Position numbers and translations under genes: made by a program. Below are positions 33,509 through 41,791 of a stretch of DNA of 64,000 nt, in pieces. This DNA is from Flavobacteriaceae bacterium (lineage in GTDB: Bacteria; Bacteroidota; Bacteroidia; Flavobacteriales; Flavobacteriaceae). The stretch lies in the NCBI GenBank assembly GCA_013043685.1, contig JABDNT010000018.1, forward strand, positions 42,618-106,617, in the 5' to 3' direction. The number at the start of each line of letters is the position of its first letter. Positions within the stretch are counted from its first letter, which is position 1. The notes beneath the pieces are model-generated. The model was not told where the DNA came from and searched no databases. It saw only the letters and a list, made by a program, of their open reading frames with translations.

Positions 33509-36350
33509 AATGCGCTTCCAGCCAGTCGTTTCCTAAACCGATATCAACCACCAAGGGTACAGCTAATTTATATGCCCCCTCCATTTCCGTTTTGATCATG
33601 TCCTGCAATTGCTCAAGTTCGGGTTTATATGCATCGAACACCAGTTCATCATGTACCTGGAGTAACATCTTGCTCTTAAAGTTTCCTTCAGAAAGTTTCT
33701 TATAAATATTGATCATTGCGATCTTGATAATATCTGCTGCACTACCCTGGATAGGCGCATTCACGGCATTTCGCTCGGCAGCACCACGAACCACCGCGTT
33801 GCTACCGTTAATCCCAGTTAGGTATCTTCTCCTTCCCAGAACGGTTTGAACATAGCCGTTTTCACGTGCAAAATGAATCTGGTCATCGATATAATCCCTT
33901 AATTTCGGATAGGTCTTATAGTAGGTTTCAATGAGTTCTTTTGCTTCTGTTCTGGATAGATCGGTCTGGTTGCTCAGTCCGAAAGCAGACACGCCGTATA
34001 TGATCCCAAAATTCACGGTTTTGGCATTTCCTCGCTGTTCCCTCGTCACCTCTTCCAGGGGAATATTGAAGACCTTAGCGGCCGTAGATGCATGAATATC
34101 TTCTCCATTCTTAAACGCCTCAATCATATTTTCTTCCTGGCTCAGCGCCGCAATTATGCGCAATTCTATCTGGGAATAATCAGCAGCCAGGAGGACATGG
34201 TCCTTATCCCTGGGAATAAATGCTTTTCGTACCTGTCGTCCACGTTCTGTCCTAATTGGTATATTCTGAAGATTGGGATTGTTGCTACTCAATCTACCGG
34301 TGGCCGCAACCGTCTGCATATAATCGGTATGAACACGCCCGGTAGAGGGTTCAACTTGTTCAGGCAAAGCATCCACATAGGTGCTTTTTAATTTTGTGAG
34401 TCCTCGATATTCCAGGACATCCCGAATTATTTTATGATCTTTAGCCAAATTGGATAGCACGTCCTCCGCAGTAGAATATTGGCCGGTTTTCGTCTTCTTC
34501 GGTTTGTCAACCAATTTCATTTTATCAAACAAGATATCACCCAATTGTTTAGGTGAACCTATATTGAATTCTTCATCTGCTTCCTTAAAGACCTCTGCTT
34601 CAAGACGTTTAATGTCCTTATCCAACTCAGCCGATAATTTTTTCAGAAAATCTTTATCAAGATTAATTCCTTCCAGCTCCATATCTGCGAGCACTCTGAG
34701 CAGCGGCACTTCAATTTCATCAAATAATTTCTGCGTATTTGCTTCACCCAGCTCTGCGGCAAAATGTTCTTTCAGCTGAAGTGTAATATCGGCATCCTCC
34801 ACGGCGTACTCAGTTTGCTTATCCAGCGGCACTTCCCTCATAGATAACTGGTTCTTTCCTTTCTTACCAATAAGTTCGGTTATGGAAACCGGGGTATAAT
34901 TGAGATAGGCTTCGGCTAAAACGTCCATATTATGCCGCATGTCGGGATTGATGAGGTAATGTGCTAGCATAGTATCGAAAAGTTTTCCCCTAACCTCAAT
35001 ATCGTATTTGGCCAGTACTTTTATATCATATTTCAGGTTTTGTCCGATCTTTTCTATTTGTTCATTTTCGAAGAATGGCCGCAGTGTTTCCGTCAGCTCC
35101 TTCGCCTCTTCAAAATCTTCCGGGAAAGGCAGGTAGAAACCTTTACCGATTTCCCAGCTAAATGCAATACCTACGAGTTCTGCTGTGATTGGATTTAATC
35201 CGGTTGTTTCAGTATCGAAGCAAACACTGGTTTGATTGTTCAAATTCTGAAGGAATAACTTAGTTCCTATTCCGGGTTGAACTGTTTGATAAAAATGTTC
35301 AATATCGTTAATCGTGTTCCTCGAATTGTACTTCTTGGCCCCTTCCGAAGGTTCACCGTCACCTCCGAACAATGAGAACTGGCCACTCCCCGCTGAAGTA
35401 GGAGTGGCTTTTTTCTGTTCTTTAGTAGCTTCTGAAGTATTTCCGGGCTTTTCCGAATTGGTTTGATCGTTTGAAAAGGTCTTAATAAAATTATCGGTCA
35501 GCCTTCTGAATTCAAGATCTTCAAAGATTTTAGTAACTCCTTCGACATCGGGTTCCGACATCTCAAAATCTTCTTCATTAAAATCTACTGGCACGTCCAG
35601 CATGATCGTTGCTAATTTCTTAGAAAGCAGCCCCAGTTCTTTAGCACCCTCGACTTTTTCCTTCATTTTGCCCTTTAACTGGTCTGTATTAGCAAGCAAC
35701 CCTTCCATGGTACCGTACGCTGCTATAAATTTCTTAGCGGTCTTTTCGCCAACACCGGGTAATCCGGGTATATTATCGGAACTGTCGCCCATCATGCCCA
35801 GGAAGTCGATAACCTGGGTGGGGTCTTTTACTTCAAACTTCTCCTGTACTTCGGGAATTCCCCAGGTTTCATAGCCACCGCCGAAAACCGGCCGGTACAT
35901 GAATATATTTTCGGAAACCAACTGAGCAAAGTCCTTATCCGGTGTCACCATAAATGTCTTATACCCTTCTTTTTCGGCTTTTTTGGCCAGGGTGCCAATT
36001 ACATCGTCAGCTTCAAAACCTTCTTTAACCATAATGGGAATATGCATGGCTCTAAGAATTTCTTCAATATAAGGTACGGCTAACCTTATGGCGTCGGGTG
36101 TTTCATCGCGATTTGCCTTGTAATCGGTAAACATTTCGTTACGCGCATCACTACCCCCTTTATCGAAGCATACTGCCAGGTGATCCGGTCTTTCCCGCTT
36201 GATGACATCCAAGAGAGAATTCATAAAACCCATAATCGCCGATGTGTTTTGCCCCTTGGAGTTAATTCTGGGGTTTTTGATAAAGGCGTAGTACCCTCTG
36301 AAGATTAATGCATAAGCGTCAACAAGGAAAAGGCGTTTCTGGTCGGACAT
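33507..36350 (-). CDS. polA: DNA polymerase I
   Basis: 947 aa with all three activities: an N-terminal 5'-3' exonuclease (about 1-290, VDAYALIFRGYYAF and GMMGDSSDNIPGLPGVGEKTA), a 3'-5' exonuclease with intact Asp/Glu (CFDTETTGLNP, near 380) and a C-terminal polymerase (ADYSQIELRIIAALSQ, RGNAKTVNFGIIYG, LQVHDELVFD). It fills gaps in repair and removes RNA primers. Between the first two domains lies a Ser/Thr/Gly/Lys-rich linker of about 60 residues, common in Bacteroidota. It is a single-gene unit. Confidence 0.98.
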   Translation of the reverse strand: MSDQKRLFLVDAYALIFRGYYAFIKNPRINSKGQNTSAIMGFMNSLLDVIKRERPDHLAVCFDKGGSDARNEMFTDYKANRDETPDAIRLAVPYIEEILRAMHIPIMVKEGFEADDVIGTLAKKAEKEGYKTFMVTPDKDFAQLVSENIFMYRPVFGGGYETWGIPEVQEKFEVKDPTQVIDFLGMMGDSSDNIPGLPGVGEKTAKKFIAAYGTMEGLLANTDQLKGKMKEKVEGAKELGLLSKKLATIMLDVPVDFNEEDFEMSEPDVEGVTKIFEDLEFRRLTDNFIKTFSNDQTNSEKPGNTSEATKEQKKATPTSAGSGQFSLFGGDGEPSEGAKKYNSRNTINDIEHFYQTVQPGIGTKLFLQNLNNQTSVCFDTETTGLNPITAELVGIAFSWEIGKGFYLPFPEDFEEAKELTETLRPFFENEQIEKIGQNLKYDIKVLAKYDIEVRGKLFDTMLAHYLINPDMRHNMDVLAEAYLNYTPVSITELIGKKGKNQLSMREVPLDKQTEYAVEDADITLQLKEHFAAELGEANTQKLFDEIEVPLLRVLADMELEGINLDKDFLKKLSAELDKDIKRLEAEVFKEADEEFNIGSPKQLGDILFDKMKLVDKPKKTKTGQYSTAEDVLSNLAKDHKIIRDVLEYRGLTKLKSTYVDALPEQVEPSTGRVHTDYMQTVAATGRLSSNNPNLQNIPIRTERGRQVRKAFIPRDKDHVLLAADYSQIELRIIAALSQEENMIEAFKNGEDIHASTAAKVFNIPLEEVTREQRGNAKTVNFGIIYGVSAFGLSNQTDLSRTEAKELIETYYKTYPKLRDYIDDQIHFARENGYVQTVLGRRRYLTGINGSNAVVRGAAERNAVNAPIQGSAADIIKIAMINIYKKLSEGNFKSKMLLQVHDELVFDAYKPELEQLQDMIKTEMEGAYKLAVPLVVDIGLGNDWLEAH

Positions 36351-36453
36351 ATATTGAAGATGTTATTCTTCCAAAAGTAAAAAGAACCCTGAACAAAAAA
36401 CAATTTTCACCATAAAAAGATGATCCGACTTCAGATGCGAACAAGGTAAAATC

Positions 36454-37032
36454 TTACTGGGACGGTGGCCTGTAAGAAGGAGGAACATTTTCAATAGGAG
36501 GAATACTTTTCAAATAGGTAAACATTGCTTTAAGGTCTCCATCCTTCATGCTGCTAAATACAGGCATGGGCGGCATCATTGGCCTGTTTTGGTCCATTCC
36601 TTTGTATTTTCCTTCCCGGAGAGCTTTTTTAAACTGATCTAATGTCCAGTTGCCAATACCTGTATCATCCGGGGTTAGATTACCAGCGAAACTTGTGCCC
36701 CAGGGTCCAACCGCTGCGGTAAGATCAGGATGAAATAGAAGCCATGGACTTGATTCAATCATGTTAGGGTCAATTTTTGGTAATGAGTCGGACGCCGGAT
36801 ATCCCATTAACCAACGATCCATATCGGGTACTGGCCCTTTTTCGGTGAGGCGTTTGGGAGTATGACAATGGGCGCATCCCATATTTTCAATTAAGTATTC
36901 ACCTTTTTCGATGAGTTCTGCTTCGGAAAGGTTGGCAGGATCTGGGGACGCATAAGATTGCTTTTTTTCTGAACAGCTGGTAAGTAATACCATAAAAAGT
37001 AAATAGAAAGAGAAATAAGTTGATGTTTTCAT
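36454..37032 (-). CDS. Monohaem c-type cytochrome lipoprotein
   Basis: 192 aa from the ATG at 37032 (MKTSTYFSFYLLFMVLLTSC, lipidated Cys20); the ORF-track start is seven codons earlier. One haem-binding motif is present, CAHCH (Cys53, Cys56, His57). A Met-rich stretch, MDQNRPMMPPMPVF, near residue 150 may supply the axial Met. The C-terminus is Pro-rich (SIPPIENVPPSYRPPSQ). It is probably a membrane-anchored electron carrier facing the periplasm. No oxidase or dehydrogenase gene is next to it, so its partner is unknown. Confidence 0.87.
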   Translation of the reverse strand: MKTSTYFSFYLLFMVLLTSCSEKKQSYASPDPANLSEAELIEKGEYLIENMGCAHCHTPKRLTEKGPVPDMDRWLMGYPASDSLPKIDPNMIESSPWLLFHPDLTAAVGPWGTSFAGNLTPDDTGIGNWTLDQFKKALREGKYKGMDQNRPMMPPMPVFSSMKDGDLKAMFTYLKSIPPIENVPPSYRPPSQ

Positions 37033-37196
37033 TGTTGTTAGTTTTTTAGACACATAATGTTATTCTATGAGAACTGTAAGGTCTAAAGTTAGTGAATAAA
37101 ATAAATTAGTGACTCTATGAAAACTTAGATTTTTAGTCAAAAAGAAAACCTTAAGATTGGTTGGTAATTTGTATTTTCGAACCTTAAAACAGGATT

Positions 37197-38126
37197 ATGC
37201 AGCCATTTTCGATCGTCATTCATGGAGGTGCAGGAACACTAATTAAGGGGTTGATGACCCCACAATTGGAAGCAGAATACAGGAAGGCCCTGGATCATGC
37301 CCTGGAAGTGGGATATGGTTTGCTGGCGGATGGTGGAACGGCTTTAGATGCTGTTGAGACGGCTGTCAGGCTTCTGGAAGATAGCCCATTGTTCAACGCG
37401 GGTAAAGGAAGTGTGTTTACCGCGGAAGGCACCCACGAAATGGACGCGGCTATCATGGATGGTTCAAATCTTGAGGCTGGCGCAGTCACTATGGTTACCG
37501 GTATAAAGAATCCGGTGTCTTTATCACGTGATGTGATGGAAAAAAGTAATCATGTGTTCCTGGCAGGAAAAGGTGCTATGCAGTTTGCCAATAGTTTAGG
37601 GTACGAAATCCTTTCACCGGACTACTTTTACGATGAGGTACGCTACAAGCAATGGCAGGGAATAAAGGATAGTGACGATTTTCAATTGGATCACAGTGTG
37701 AAGAAAGATGGAAAGTTCGGAACGGTTGGCGCTGTGGCATGTGATGCTGAAGGGAATGTCGCGGCAGCCACTTCAACAGGTGGAATGACCAATAAAAAGT
37801 GGGGCCGGGTAGGTGACAGTCCGATGATCGGTGCCGGAAACTATGCAAATAATAAAACCTGTGCCGTTAGCTGTACCGGAAGTGGTGAATATTTCATCCG
37901 TGGTGTAGTTGCGTATGATGTATCCTGTCTAATGGAGTTTAAAGGTTTGTCTTTAGAGGAAGCTGCTTCCGAAGTAATTCATAAGAGAATACTGGATATT
38001 GGAGGTGACGGCGGACTGATAGCCGTAGATTCCGATGGCAATATTGCTATGCCATTCAACACAGAAGGTATGTATCGCGCGTTTAAAACTTCAACCGGTA
38101 GTAAGGAAATTGGAATTTACACCTAA
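37197..38126 (+). CDS. iaaA: Isoaspartyl peptidase / plant-type L-asparaginase
   Basis: 309 aa, an Ntn-hydrolase precursor. It begins FSIVIHGGAGTL and carries the autocleavage site GKFGTVGAVACD, where Thr176 becomes the N-terminal nucleophile of the beta subunit, plus GRVGDSPMIGAGNYA. No signal peptide is seen. IaaA-type enzymes hydrolyse beta-aspartyl dipeptides, and beta-Asp-Arg is the product of cyanophycinase, encoded next door. The ATG at 37197 starts directly before the conserved N-terminus. It overlaps cphB tail-to-tail by 4 bp. Confidence 0.93.
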   Translation: MQPFSIVIHGGAGTLIKGLMTPQLEAEYRKALDHALEVGYGLLADGGTALDAVETAVRLLEDSPLFNAGKGSVFTAEGTHEMDAAIMDGSNLEAGAVTMVTGIKNPVSLSRDVMEKSNHVFLAGKGAMQFANSLGYEILSPDYFYDEVRYKQWQGIKDSDDFQLDHSVKKDGKFGTVGAVACDAEGNVAAATSTGGMTNKKWGRVGDSPMIGAGNYANNKTCAVSCTGSGEYFIRGVVAYDVSCLMEFKGLSLEEAASEVIHKRILDIGGDGGLIAVDSDGNIAMPFNTEGMYRAFKTSTGSKEIGIYT

Positions 38127-38980
38127 ACAAAAGGTGCTTCTACAGGTAATACCTTCACCTTCTTCTCTTTCAGATTGAATCGGTCGCCATTCGCAAGGAC
38201 ATGTGTCTTGAGATTAACAAGAGACATAGGTGTGCCTTCTTCCAGGATCTCTTCGTTATTGTGTTTCAGTTTCCTGGGATCGAACAGAATTACCATCCCG
38301 GAACCGATCACCTCAAAGGTTTTACACTCTTTTATTACAAGCCCAGTATCTTCAGCCAAACCAACTCCGATCAATTTAGGATACCTGGCAACTGCTTCAG
38401 CTAATCTGCCAAATCTTCCTCGACGAATGAAGTGAGAATCGATGATGAGATTAGGGACAAATCCCATGCCGTCAGTCATTTTAACGGTTCCCTTAAAAAA
38501 AGCTTCCGTACTGCTTCCTCCGGAGATCATTTCTTCAGCCATACACATTGCTCCCGCACTGGTGCCGGCGATTACAAACTTTCCGTTTCGGTACTTATCG
38601 GTTAAGATGTCGTGCATAGTAGTTCTACCGATCACTTTGGTGATCTTGGATTGATTTCCTCCTGAGAACATTACACAATCAGCATTTCTGATGATCTCAA
38701 GGTTTTCGGACGATTCCGATTGCTCTCGTTCACGTATATCGAGAATCCGAAGGTTGTCACAGCCTAATTTGCCAAAAGCGTTTATATAATTTTCACCAAC
38801 CTCTACTGGGTAGTTGGAAGCAGTTGGTATGACAACAATTGAAGCTCGCGTACCACCACTTTCTTTTACTACCCGGGCAAGGATTCCCTCCTCTATATAT
38901 TCAAGTTTATAATGATCTGCCGTTTCTATACCTTTGTCCTCGTTTCCACCGATAGGAATCAAGATGCCTTTTGCCTTCAT
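38123..38980 (-). CDS. cphB: Cyanophycinase
   Basis: 285 aa, a serine exopeptidase of family S51 that releases beta-Asp-Arg dipeptides from cyanophycin. The nucleophile Ser141 lies in IAGTSAGAMCMAEEM. LIPIGGNEDKG starts the protein, and FSGGNQSKITKVI and LIIDSHFIRRGRFGRLAEAV are family segments. It has no signal peptide, so it is the intracellular type. It is flanked by iaaA (convergent) and cphA (divergent, 97 bp away). Confidence 0.95.
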   Translation of the reverse strand: MKAKGILIPIGGNEDKGIETADHYKLEYIEEGILARVVKESGGTRASIVVIPTASNYPVEVGENYINAFGKLGCDNLRILDIREREQSESSENLEIIRNADCVMFSGGNQSKITKVIGRTTMHDILTDKYRNGKFVIAGTSAGAMCMAEEMISGGSSTEAFFKGTVKMTDGMGFVPNLIIDSHFIRRGRFGRLAEAVARYPKLIGVGLAEDTGLVIKECKTFEVIGSGMVILFDPRKLKHNNEEILEEGTPMSLVNLKTHVLANGDRFNLKEKKVKVLPVEAPFV

Positions 38981-39076
38981 ATAAAATGACTTTATTGCCG
39001 CAAAAATACGGGTTTTGTTGTAATAAAAATTATATATTTATCATCTTTCGCTAGAAGTAATTAACAGCCAACAGGA

Positions 39077-41713
39077 ATGAAAATAAGAGAAATAAATGCG
39101 ATGCGGGGACCCAATTACTGGTCCGTTAGACGACATAAATTAATAGTAATGGTCCTGGATCTTGAAGAGATGGAGGATCGTCCATCGAATAAGATTGAAG
39201 GGTTCCGTGAACGATTGGAGGAAATGTTTCCAACCATGTATGAGCATCGATGCTCAGTTGGAACACCCGGAGGATTTTTCCAGCGGGTTGATGAAGGAAC
39301 CTGGATGGGGCATATAATTGAACACATCGCCCTGGAAGTTCAAACATTAGCTGGTATGGACACCGGTTTTGGTCGAACCAGGGGTTATGGTGAGAAAGGA
39401 GTTTACAATGTGGTTTTTTCCTATATCGAGGAGAATGTAGGGCGTTATGCCGCAAAGGCATCCGTACGAATATGTGAGGCACTTATCGAAGGGGAAGCAT
39501 ACGATATGGAGCCCGATATTCAGGAGATGCGCGAGTTGCGTGAAGCCTCAAGGTTAGGCCCGAGTACAGGATCCATAGTAGAAGAAGCAGCCAGCAGAGG
39601 AATTCCCTGGTTGCGTTTAAATCAGTATTCCCTTTGTCAGTTAGGATATGGAGCCAATCAGAAGAGAATTCAGGCTACGGTAACTTCAGAAACAAGTAGC
39701 ATAGGGGTGGAACTGGCATGTGATAAGGAGGATACTAAATACTTGCTTGAACGAGCGGAAGTTGAGGTTCCGAAAGGGGATATCATCACCAGGGAAAGAA
39801 GCCTGGAAGATGCTTGCGACTATGTAGGGTACCCATTAGTTATAAAACCAATCGATGGTAACCATGGACGAGGGATTACAGTGGATATTCAGAACTACAA
39901 AGAGGCAGTGGTAGCATTTCATGCAGCCAAAGAAGTGTCCCGCAGGGTAATTGTGGAAAAATTCATAACAGGTGAAGACTATCGCCTGCTGGTTATTAAT
40001 CATGTATTGGTGGCTGCAGCGAAACGAACACCGGCTCACGTTATAGGGGATGGAGAATCTACGGTAAAAGAATTAGTAGATAAGGTGAATGAAGATCCGC
40101 GGCGTGGTTACGGACATGAGAAGGTGCTTACCATGATCACGATCAATGATCTTACAAAGACTATCATTAAGGATGCCGGATACGCTGAGGATTCTGTGCT
40201 GCCGGAAGGTGAGAAACTTATTTTAAAAGATACAGCCAACCTGAGTACCGGTGGCACTGCTGAAGATGTTACAGACATTGTGCATCCCGCCAATGTTGCC
40301 ATGGCAGAACGAATTTCGAAAATTATTGACCTTGACATCTGTGGAATAGATATAATGACAAGTGACATTAGCAAGCCTCTTTCCGAAACCGGGGGAGCTG
40401 TGCTGGAAGTGAACGCAGGACCCGGATTCAGGATGCACCTCGCACCAACGACAGGTTTGCCGCGCAATGTGGCGGCACCAGTGGTGGACAAACTATTCCC
40501 TACTAAAGGCGATACAGGAAGAATTCCTATCGTGGCGATCACAGGTACCAATGGTAAAACGACTACCAGCCGCCTTATCGCCCATATGGCGAAGATGAGT
40601 GGATACAGGGTGGGCTATACGACAAGTGATGGCGTGTATATCCAAAACAGATTATTGATGTCCGGAGATTGTACAGGGCCCGCGAGTACTGAATTTGTCC
40701 TGAAAGATCCAACCGTGAACTTTGCGGTACTGGAGTGTGCACGGGGAGGCCTTTTAAGAGCCGGTCTCGGTTTTAAGAATTGCGATGTGGCGGTAGTCAC
40801 AAATGTAGCATCAGATCACCTGGGTCTGAAAGGAATACATACCGTGGAACAGTTGGCTAAAGTGAAAGGAGTTATTCCCGAAACTGTGTTACCCGATGGA
40901 CACGCCATTTTAAATGCTGACGACGACCTGGTATATGGAATGCGACGGAGTATTAACTCTAATCTCGCACTGTTCTCCCTGGATGAGAATAACCCTCGAA
41001 TTCAGGCTTTGCAAAGAATAGGAGGAATAACCGCGGTATACGAAAACGGTTATATTACTCTTTGCCGTGGAACCTGGAAGATGCGTATCATGAAAGCTGA
41101 AAATGTACCGCTCACTTTCGGTGGGAAGGCGCTTTTTATGATTCAGAATGTGCTGGCTGCAGTAATCGCGGCGAATGTACGGGGAATTAGTATTGAAGAT
41201 ATGAAGGCTGCCCTGGAATCATTTGTTCCCTCTTCCTCTCAGACACCCGGCCGACTCAATTTATTCGAGTTCCAGAATTTCAAGATACTACTGGACTATG
41301 CCCATAACCCTGCAGGCATGCTGGCCTTAAAACAACTAACCGATAATATGGAAGCCTCCAAGAAAGTAGGTATTATAGCGGGTGTTGGGGATCGCAGGGA
41401 TGAAGACACCAACGAAATAGGAAGTATCGCTGCCGAAATGTTCGATGAGATCATTATCCGCCAGGACAAAAGGTTGCGAGGCAGATCGGAGGAAGAACTT
41501 ATTAAATTACTGGATGATGGCATTAAAATGAAAGATCCGAAAAAGAAGACCACTATAATCCCTTCAGAAAAAGAAGCGATCACACATGCGGTGAATAATG
41601 CGGAAAAAGATTCACTTATTATCTGCTGTAGTGATGTGGTTCCCGATGCTTTGGACCTGGTAAAGAAGTTTAAGCACCAGGAAGCAACTGGGGAGAAGAT
41701 ATTTTCTCAGTAA
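39077..41713 (+). CDS. cphA: Cyanophycin synthetase
   Basis: 878 aa, the usual CphA1 length. The order is an N-terminal domain (about 1-160), an ATP-grasp domain (about 200-480; YPLVIKPIDGNHGRGITVDI, EVNAGPGFRMHLAP) and a C-terminal Mur-ligase-like domain with the P-loop ITGTNGKTTTSRL near residue 490 and LDYAHNPAGM. It adds Asp to the backbone and Arg to its side chains, making the nitrogen store multi-L-arginyl-poly-L-aspartate. Start and frame are clear. With cphB and iaaA it completes synthesis and both breakdown steps. Confidence 0.96.
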   Translation: MKIREINAMRGPNYWSVRRHKLIVMVLDLEEMEDRPSNKIEGFRERLEEMFPTMYEHRCSVGTPGGFFQRVDEGTWMGHIIEHIALEVQTLAGMDTGFGRTRGYGEKGVYNVVFSYIEENVGRYAAKASVRICEALIEGEAYDMEPDIQEMRELREASRLGPSTGSIVEEAASRGIPWLRLNQYSLCQLGYGANQKRIQATVTSETSSIGVELACDKEDTKYLLERAEVEVPKGDIITRERSLEDACDYVGYPLVIKPIDGNHGRGITVDIQNYKEAVVAFHAAKEVSRRVIVEKFITGEDYRLLVINHVLVAAAKRTPAHVIGDGESTVKELVDKVNEDPRRGYGHEKVLTMITINDLTKTIIKDAGYAEDSVLPEGEKLILKDTANLSTGGTAEDVTDIVHPANVAMAERISKIIDLDICGIDIMTSDISKPLSETGGAVLEVNAGPGFRMHLAPTTGLPRNVAAPVVDKLFPTKGDTGRIPIVAITGTNGKTTTSRLIAHMAKMSGYRVGYTTSDGVYIQNRLLMSGDCTGPASTEFVLKDPTVNFAVLECARGGLLRAGLGFKNCDVAVVTNVASDHLGLKGIHTVEQLAKVKGVIPETVLPDGHAILNADDDLVYGMRRSINSNLALFSLDENNPRIQALQRIGGITAVYENGYITLCRGTWKMRIMKAENVPLTFGGKALFMIQNVLAAVIAANVRGISIEDMKAALESFVPSSSQTPGRLNLFEFQNFKILLDYAHNPAGMLALKQLTDNMEASKKVGIIAGVGDRRDEDTNEIGSIAAEMFDEIIIRQDKRLRGRSEEELIKLLDDGIKMKDPKKKTTIIPSEKEAITHAVNNAEKDSLIICCSDVVPDALDLVKKFKHQEATGEKIFSQ

Positions 41714-41720
41714 TTCTTCA

Positions 41721-41770
41721 TAAAAAATAACCCTCCGTCGCCAAGGCTATGGAGGGTTCCTCAAAAAATA
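41721..41770 (-). terminator. Terminator of the 799-aa protein gene, copy 1 of a repeated element
   Basis: An 8-bp stem AACCCTCC/GGAGGGTT (41729-41736 with 41751-41758) with a 14-nt loop; T-run on the minus strand. Both stem and loop resemble the element at 47061-47110. Confidence 0.75.
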
Positions 41771-41791
41771 ATTGAATTTACTAAATAACAA

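Noticed and set aside
37089-37114. TTAGTGAAT and TTAGTGACT upstream of iaaA, resembling the LytTR repeat core
   Set aside because: The spacing is 17 bp rather than 21 and the flanks do not match, so not counted as a regulator site.
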